Positions 57,401 to 64,000 of a stretch of 64,000 nt of DNA are shown here, in pieces; position 1 is the first letter of the stretch; every line of letters begins with the position of its first letter. The DNA comes from Nematostella vectensis (Eukaryota; Cnidaria; Anthozoa; Actiniaria; Edwardsiidae): positions 3,827,001 through 3,891,000 of the forward strand of contig NC_064042.1 in the NCBI RefSeq assembly GCF_932526225.1, given 5' to 3'. The notes under the pieces are model-generated. The model saw only the letters and a list, made by a program, of their open reading frames with translations. It did not search any database and had not been told where the DNA came from. The position numbers and the translations under genes are program-made.

Positions 57401-60400
57401 GTACTTTAACAGAGCACGACAGCATCCTCCTATGAGGGATGAAGATTGTGTCAAACAACACTGTGTTCTCGCATGCTCATAGCCGTAGCAAGCCTCGAAT
57501 TATTGTGGGGAGGGGGGGCACAATACAGAAACATTAGGAAAATAATGGGGGGCACAGCCACGCCCCTACTGGTCATTTGGCTTATAATGTTTGAAAATAT
57601 TGGGGGGCGGGCACATGCCCATGTCTGCGTGGCGCACAAATGCACAAATATAGCATAAGTTTTCTCTGAGCAAAAAATCTAAGAAATAATAAGTTACCTC
57701 GCACATATCAATAATCTCACTTTCACTCAGGTGACTACAATAAATAAAGAAAATATATTAGACTTACATAAGCATTTTATAAGGATCATGACTTATTTGT
57801 GTTTATCGTCCCGCTTGTACATCAATTCGCCCTCTTTTTCAAGGGTATGTGCGTTGTCATTATATTATCTACAGCGATAAAACCAGGAGCCTCGCTCCTT
57901 TTCTTAAATAACAATCGCCAGTTACAAGGTCTCACGTGAATTGATTGTCTTACCCTGCTTTCCTGTCGGCCTTAATCGCCGCTGAAAGAAATCAAACAAC
58001 TAGGTCAGACTATCCCTTGCATGAAACATGTGAATTACAGGTAATAACAACAGAAGATCCATCAATTTTGTTTCCTTGACTATAACTTGTATGAATGCAA
58101 AAATAAATAAAAAAATCGTGCATAACGAATTCTTTACAGAGGGAGGATTCCCCAGGAGCGGAATCGACTACAACCTTTAACTCGAATACAAACAAGAGGT
58201 TCCGATAAGGCCAAAGTTTTCGACCTTTTTAACTCTTTTCGAAATACGAATTCAACCAACACACTCCGTTTGTCAGATTCACAAAAAAAAACACCACCCC
58301 TCCCTCCTCCCTGAAGCTTGAAAATGCTGGGAATTAAAAAAAAATCTCATTCAAAATCTTAATGTATTATAAAATTCAGCCTTCTGAGGGGCAATTCCCA
58401 AAAAGAGGGCTGCCCCATTTCCTTTCCACAGGGCTATCCAATGGATTTATGCTAACAGCTTAACATTGTACACTAATTAAAACAAATCTTAAAACGAGAT
58501 TGCACGATAAGCACCATACGAGCGCTATGGTTGCAAATCTTCTCTGCCCGGTCGCCAGACTGGTTTTGTTATTATTTGCTCCCAATAATAACCATGTTAA
58601 TGGCGCTTGCAGACGCACACCGTGTTAATGGCGCTATTATGGAATGGAGTTCAACTTACGAGTACCTCGTCGCTAGCAGACGCACACCATTTTAATGGCG
58701 CTATTATGGAATGGAGTTCAACTTACGAGTACCTCGTCGCTTGCAGACGCACGCCGTGTTAATGGCGCTATTATGGAATGGAGTTCAACTTACGAGTACC
58801 TCGTCGCTTGCAAACGCACACCGTGTTAATGGCGCTATTATGGAATGGAGTTCAACTTACGAGTACCTCGTCGCTTGCAGACGCACACCGTGTTAATTGC
58901 GCTATTATGGAATGGAGTTCAATTACGAACACCATGTTAATGGCACTATTATGGAATGGAGTTCAAATTACGAGTACCTCGTAGCTTGCAGACGCACACC
59001 GTGTTAATGGCGCTATTATGGAATGGAGTTCAACTTACGAGTACCTCGTCGCTTGCAGACGCACACCATGTTAATGGCGCTATTATAGAATGGAGTTCAA
59101 CTTACGAGTACCTCGTCGCTTGCAGACGTACACCATGTTAATGGCGCTATTATGGAATGGAGTTCAACTTACGAGTACCTCGTCGCTTGCAGACGCACAC
59201 CATGTTAATGGCGCTATTATGGAATGGAGTTCAACTTACGAGTACCTCGTCGCTTGCAGACGCAAATGGCACTATTATGGAATGGAGTTCACATTACGAG
59301 TACCTCGTTGCTTGCAGACGCACACCGTGTTAATGGCGCTATTATGGAATGGAGTTCAACTTACGAGTACCTCGTCGCTTGTAGACGCACACCATTTTAA
59401 TGGCGCTATTATGGAATGGAGTTCAACTTACGAATACCTCGTCGCTTGCAGACGCACGCCGTGTTAATGGCGCTATTATGGATTGGAGTTCAACTTAAGA
59501 GTACCTCGTCGCTTGCAGACGCACACCGTGTTAATGGCGCTATTATGGAATGGAGTTCAACTTACGAGTACCTCGTCTCTTGCACAAGCAAACCATGTTA
59601 ATGGCGCTATTATGGAATGGAGTTCAACTTACGAGTACCTCGTCGCTTGCAGACGCACACCGTGTTAATTGCGCTATTATGGAATGGAGTTCAACTTACG
59701 AGTACCTCGTCGCTTGCAGACGCACACCATGTTAATGGCGCTATTATGGAATGGAGTTCAACTTGCGAGTACCTCGTCGCTTGGAGACGCACACCGTGTT
59801 AATTGCGCTATTATGGAATGGAGTTCAACTTACGAGTACCTCGTCGCTTGCAGACGCACACCATGTTAATGGCACTATTATGGAATGGAGTTCACATTAC
59901 GAGTACCTCGTTGCTTGCAAACGCACACCATGTTAATGGCGCTATTATAAAATGGAGTTCCACTTACGAGTACCTCGTCGCTTGCAGACGCACACCGTGT
60001 TAATTGCGCTATTATGGAATGAAGTTCAACTTACGAGTACCTCGTCGCTTGCAGACGCACACCATGTTAATGGCACTATTATGGAATGGAGTTCACATTA
60101 CGAGTACCTCGTTGCTTGCAAACGCACACCATGTTAATGGCGCTATTATAAAATGGAGTTCAACTTACGAGTACCTCGTCGCTTGCAGACGCACACCATG
60201 TTGATGGCGCTATTATGGAATGGAGTTCAACTTACGAGTATCTCGTCGCTTGCAGACGCACACCATGTTAATGGCGCTATTATAAAATAGAGTTCAACTT
60301 ACGAGTACCTCGTCGCTTGCAGACGCACACCATGTTAATGGCGCTATTTTGGAATGGAGTTCAACTTACGAGTACCTCGTCGCTTGCAGACGCACACCAT

Positions 60401-63400
60401 GTTAATGGCGCTATTTTGGAATGGAGTTCAACTTACGAGTACCTCGTCGCTTGCAGACGCACACCGTGAGGATGATGATGATTATGACAAGAACGCCAAT
60501 GGTGGACACACACACGATGAAAATACCTGAATTAGAGCAAATCAATCGAGATCAAGATCGAGACCAAGACCAAGGCCGAGACCGAGCCCGAGACCGTGAC
60601 CGAGATCGAGACCAAGACCAAGGCCGAGACCGAGCCCGAGACCGTGACCGAGATCGAGATCGAGATCGAGATCGAGATCGAGATCGAGATCAAGATCAAG
60701 ATCAAGGGAGAGGTTACGGTCGACGATATAAAATAAAAGAACTAATAATTATATGATAAATAATATAGATTAATGATAGAGTATGACCGTCTGACGGACA
60801 CTCACGAGAGTATAAGAACTGATATCCGACAACTTTTGCCGCTGAAAATAAAGAAGAAAACAGTTTTAGGGATAATAGTAGGCTGGTCATACAACTATAC
60901 GCCCGCCTTATTTTACTTAATTGCTTAGCCTATGAGCAGTTGTACCTCACACCTCAGGCTCTCCAAAGCTTTTAGTATTATACACACACATCACATTTTT
61001 CGCTTCGATATCTCCCAACATTAACCATTTCAAAGCTATTTAAACGAATTCATTAATCTGTCAATTACCCTACCTGTGGTTGGGGCGATGCGAACATGCC
61101 GGACAAATTGTCCGGCCAACTTTCCACTGTCTATTAAACCCTGTAGGGGCGCGTCATTCACACTGTCGCCTGGCTGCTGCAAGGTTACCATGGCGACGAC
61201 ACTCCCGCGCCTTTAAGAAGCAGAATTTCTAGCAGACTGTTCTACACATTATACATTAACATAAGTACGAACCATATAGAAGGGGGGAGGATCAACTAAA
61301 AAAGACCTAACAAGGGATGGTTCTGTATTTAAACACGGACATCGACAGTTAGCCTTTATTTCTCGTCTTCACCTTAAACACCGTTATGGGCGATCACCTC
61401 TTTATAAAAACGGCCAAGTGTTTTTTTTTTATATTGTAAGCGACAGAGCAAAAAAATGGCATGAAATTTTCCAATTCTCGATATATAAGCTCAAGATTCC
61501 CCATACAAGGAGTTCCCCTGACCAAAAGCTTAAATTCAAAACTTAGAAGATATGAAATTTAGATATAAGCGAGCAAAGTTGGCTTATTCTTTGATTAGAG
61601 TCCGACTTCTCCCAAAAAAACGAGGAGAATTCATAATTTAAACATTTTAAAATTGAACTTCAAGCCTCATATCTCGGAGACGATTCATTAGAAAAAAATA
61701 TATATATTTTGATATGTTGGTTTACATAACATAAGGAACCTTTATGCAAAAATTTCAAGCTTACCGAAGTTAACCATACCTTATTAGTTTGGGAAAACTT
61801 GCCATTTTTTTCTCAGTCGTTGCAAGCGGTGAGTCTAGCCGCCTGCAGCATTTCTGAGCTTAAATTGTCTCGGCTTTTCTTTGCGCGCCTTTTTTTTTAA
61901 TTTGCAACTGCTTTACAACGGACATTTCTATCTCGCTTCCCGCCATATTTTCTACCGACCTCAATTTAGACCGGGGAGTCTCTCATAAACATCCAATCGG
62001 AGCGAGGAACCATTGTCTCCCCATAAAAAGAGCCATCAACGTGATTTTTTTCCGTGGCAAAAATATGCAATTCAAATCGAAATCGTGCAAGCGGATTTAG
62101 TCCTCCTCTCCGTGCGCCCGATTTTGTTTGCTTGTCTTACTGGGGGATACGCCCATAAGATATAGCTCGCGCTCCTATTAGGGAAATCAAAAGAGGGCGA
62201 CTTTTGGGCAATGATTCCATTCCGAATATATTGACGCTGATCTTTCACTTACTTGAAGCTGGTGACTTGTGCGGCATAGATGTCGACATTTTGCCTTTGG
62301 TATACTCGAGTAATCTTGAGTAAAAAACAAAAATGTTAGGAGTGTTTGTTTTTTTTACAAATTCATATAACTAACACTAGCCCCAGTAACAAAAGACCAG
62401 AAACTGGAATTCGACTCTGCGGCTAAGTCGAATTCCAGTTTTTGGTGTATTGTATTCATTGTTCTTGTACGAGATCACGACAGTTTGGGCTTTTTGATTC
62501 TATTCCTAGTAATAAACAAAAACAGATAAGAAGGAATAAGCATCTCAATGGTGTAAAAAAAAAAAACCCTGTTGTATTCTACCTCATATTCTATTGTCTT
62601 TTTGAGGTCTTGAATTTCGGGAGTGTACAAGTCCGGCTTGCTGTAGCGCTCAGTCCATAGCAGACTTATCACGTGTACTGGGACCTCCTTCTTAGCGCAG
62701 TCCTTCGTACCTGTAGACAACACAGAGTAACTACATTGAGTGAATAGATGTAGCGAGTGAATATTGTAGACAACACACAGTAACCACATTGAGTGAATAG
62801 AGTGAATAGATGTAGCGAGTGAATATTGTAGACAACACACAGTAACAACATTGAGTGAACGGAGTGAATAGATGTAGCGAGTGAACATTTTAGACAACAC
62901 ACAGTAATCACATTGCTGATGGTTGACAAAAAAGAGGTGCAAAAGAATATTTTCGCGTATTTCAATTGGCTTTAATGAATCGGCATTTAAGCCCTGGGTG
63001 ATTTTTGTTACATGGGCAGCGTACCTTATTCGTCAGAGATGACTGGTTTAAGTGCAATTGCCTAGCTTGGGTATGGGAAGGGCTAAAAGGTAGATGGAAA
63101 AAGGGTGGGGGGAGATGGTGTAATAAGGGGATGGATAAGCGGGTGGCCCGAGAGCAGGAGCGACGGGAGACATACAATAATAAGTAGGCAAGGTGGGTAA
63201 GGGGGTAGATGATGTGGGAGAGAAGAGAAGAACGCGGAATACAACGTGTAGTGAGAAAAGGAGAGAAGAAAATGGTTGTAAAGTGTTGGTAGGAGGTGAA
63301 TGGAAGATAAGTGACGGAGCAGGAAAGACGGTATACGCAATACTTACACCCAGTATACTGCAAAAGTGATACCGCTGTGACGTTTGTTCCGATTCCATTA

Positions 63401-63608
63401 GACGCGGTGCACACGTAGATACCCCGGTCCTCGACTGTGAATCCAGAGATGGTGAAGGTACTCCCTGTTGACCGCCATCGCGGGTCGCCGAGCTTAGACC
63501 ACGTGATGTTGGGTGTTGGTATTCCTCGTACCTCACATGTCAACGTCACCCTGCTGCCAATCTGAGTGATGGTGTAGTTGCTAGGATACGACACCAGCTC
63601 GGGCCTCA
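54450..63608 (-). CDS. Receptor gene A: Ig, SEA, membrane segment, short tail (5' end missing)
   Basis: Exons joined by phase: 63608-63348 (Ig with [13 protein letters not shown] and [10 protein letters not shown]), 62710-62583, 62314-62253 and 61210-61074 ([18 protein letters not shown], then [17 protein letters not shown] with the cleavage signature), 60841-60806, 60526-60437 (membrane helix [15 protein letters not shown] then stop-transfer KRRG), 57981-57954, 57734-57698 ([12 protein letters not shown]) and a likely final exon 54596-54450 ([16 protein letters not shown] to DVLYSDPAC). About 308 residues are visible. Exon sizes and phases match the second half of gene B (261/128/62/137-149/33-36/84-90/28), which supports both models. 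The tail lacks a kinase. Additional short exons between 57698 and 54596 are possible. The gene begins beyond the window; 63609-64000 holds only intron with two GC-rich transposon-like borders. Confidence 0.8.
54660..54690. repeat. G run beside a CCCGTAGC border
   Basis: GCCCGTAGCAAGGATTTTGA followed by a G run at about 54676-54688. One of several places (27089, 38194, 44781, 54650, 57482, 63634) where a CCCGTAGCCAGG-like border adjoins a homopolymer C or G run. Probably the end of one transposon family. Confidence 0.6.
55857..56283. repeat. Perfect hexanucleotide satellite (TTATTG)n, about 70 copies
   Basis: Some 427 bases of uninterrupted TTATTG. The perfect uniformity suggests recent expansion or an assembly-resolved microsatellite. 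It lies in a gene A intron. All long frames through it (Leu, Asn, Ile-Val and Cys-Tyr runs) are artefacts. Confidence 0.98.
56755..57130. mobile_element. Inverted-dimer repeat with hammerhead-like core
   Basis: Left arm 56755-56853 and right arm 56947-57045 are near-perfect complements of about 99 bp. A 68-bp segment (56875-56942) is directly repeated at 57062-57130, both starting near CCTTGGTATCTTGGATCC-like text and ending TTTTCACTCAAGTTTA. The right arm holds CTGAAGAA, stem GGCC/GGCC with loop GAAG, then GAAACG (56955-56980). The arrangement looks like two copies of one element in opposite orientation. Intronic in gene A. Confidence 0.8.
58592..60468. repeat. 67-bp minisatellite made of gene A membrane exon donor
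   Basis: About 28 copies. In minus-strand sense a unit reads CACGGTGTGCGTCTGCAAGC, GACGAGGTACTC, GTAAGTTGAACTCC, then ATTCCATAATAGCGCCATTAA. The first 32 bases are the 3' end of membrane exon 60526-60437 (coding for [10 protein letters not shown]) and GTAAGTT is its donor, so each unit repeats the cytoplasmic-face exon end plus a 5' splice site. Plus-strand frames of 61-125 codons are artefacts of the 67-base period. Confidence 0.94.
60540..60712. repeat. GAGATC/GAGACC hexamer tract
   Basis: About 28 hexamers of GAGATC, GAGACC and GACCAA, with a longer unit (AAGACCAAGGCCGAGACC) occurring twice. It lies between the gene A exons 60806 and 60526. On the plus strand it would read Arg-Asp repeats, but no gene supports that. 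Confidence 0.85.
62399..62509. mobile_element. Repeat fragment with 16-bp perfect hairpin
   Basis: Second copy of the 18930-19060 family. At 62401-62441 it has a perfect 16-bp inverted repeat, AAACTGGAATTCGACT and its complement, with a 9-base loop, in place of the hammerhead-like segment of copy 1. Confidence 0.65.
62711..62930. repeat. Tandem repeat abutting a gene A SEA exon acceptor
   Basis: About four imperfect copies of GTAGACAACACACAGTAACC, ACATTGAGTGAATAG, ATGTAGCGAGTGAATATT. The first copy starts inside the acceptor of exon 62710-62583: on the minus strand GTTGTCTACAG is the real acceptor and the array repeats GTTGTCTACAAT. The upstream acceptor region is thus multiplied, though copies lose the AG. 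Confidence 0.8.
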
Positions 63609-64000
63609 CTAGAAAAAGGAATCGTTAACTTACTTAGGCCCGTAGCCAAGGATGTTCGGTGGTCCAAAGAACCCCCCTCCCCCCTTCCCAACTCGACTGG
63701 AATGTCCGCTCTTATCGAGGGAAACAAAACACTGCGAGCTGAGACGAGCTACCTAAAATAAAATTAATGCGTAAACGAACCCCCCTCCCCCCTCTGTCTC
63801 TTTATCAAAATCCTGGCTACGGACGTGTTACTAAATTCTTAAATCAATGCACTGCATCAATCCGCTTGTTCATCTCTTGTGTTTGGGTAACAAAAACTTT
63901 CCTTGATGCAATTCTACAGTTCACGAGTGTCATGTGTAAGTAGCAAATCAAGGGTAAATTAACTCCATTTTAGTGAGCTTTTTAATGTGCACATGATGCC

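Noticed and set aside
58592-60204. Many 61-66 codon plus-strand frames ([14 protein letters not shown])
   Set aside because: Period-67 artefacts of the gene A donor satellite; each ends after about three units.
60421-60756. 111-codon plus-strand frame with Arg-Asp repeats resembling an SR-like protein
   Set aside because: Starts inside the satellite and runs through a GAGATC hexamer tract; the minus strand here holds the gene A membrane exon with good splice sites.

Overview
This is animal nuclear DNA, with spliced genes, short coding exons, long introns and many satellites and MITEs. The gene content suggests a cnidarian, probably a sea anemone of the Nematostella type. That is inferred from receptor architecture, intron density and repeat style; nothing in the window names the species. 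All gene models were joined by hand from splice sites and reading-frame phase, so exon edges may be off by a base or a few codons.

Layout. (1) 1-4255, plus strand: the 3' half of translation factor eIF4A, entered through an intron that is almost entirely minisatellite. (2) 5633-7208, minus: a complete three-exon gene for a secreted PAN/apple plus F5/8C (discoidin) protein. (3) 7250-11090: repeats, MITEs and one doubtful exon. (4) 11092-15989, plus: a three-exon gene for an unrecognised 590-residue protein with a Cys-rich, probably acylated N-terminus and two copies of an unknown helical domain. (5) 16470-22512, minus: a complete 12-exon N-acetylneuraminate lyase (NPL). (6) 24083-64000, minus: three related receptor genes head to tail. 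Gene B (38009 to about 24083) is signal peptide, then two rounds of V-like domain, Ig and SEA, then a membrane segment and short tail. The middle gene (54074 to 40375) is an Ig/FN3 receptor tyrosine kinase with a complete kinase domain. Gene A (beyond 63608 to 54450) is Ig, SEA, membrane segment and short tail without a kinase; its 5' end is outside the window. Genes A and B look like kinase-less relatives flanking the kinase receptor, and two of their three SEA domains keep the GSVV self-cleavage signature.

The most unusual signal is in the satellites. Several tandem arrays are not randomly placed in introns but straddle exon edges, so each unit carries a copy of an exon end plus its splice site. 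Three donor arrays (RTK Ig exon, gene A membrane exon, gene B membrane exon) hold about 32, 28 and 18 near-identical 5' splice sites. A smaller array copies a kinase-exon acceptor, an 81-bp two-copy duplication gives the kinase two in-frame donors, and arrays abut the acceptors of an eIF4A exon and a gene A SEA exon. I regard these splice-site satellites as the best candidate for something undescribed. A second candidate is a hammerhead-ribozyme-like core shared by three unrelated-looking repeats (about 6659, 18943 and 56955).

No rRNA, tRNA, CRISPR array or bacterial feature is supported. There is a 200-base assembly gap at 23840-24039.
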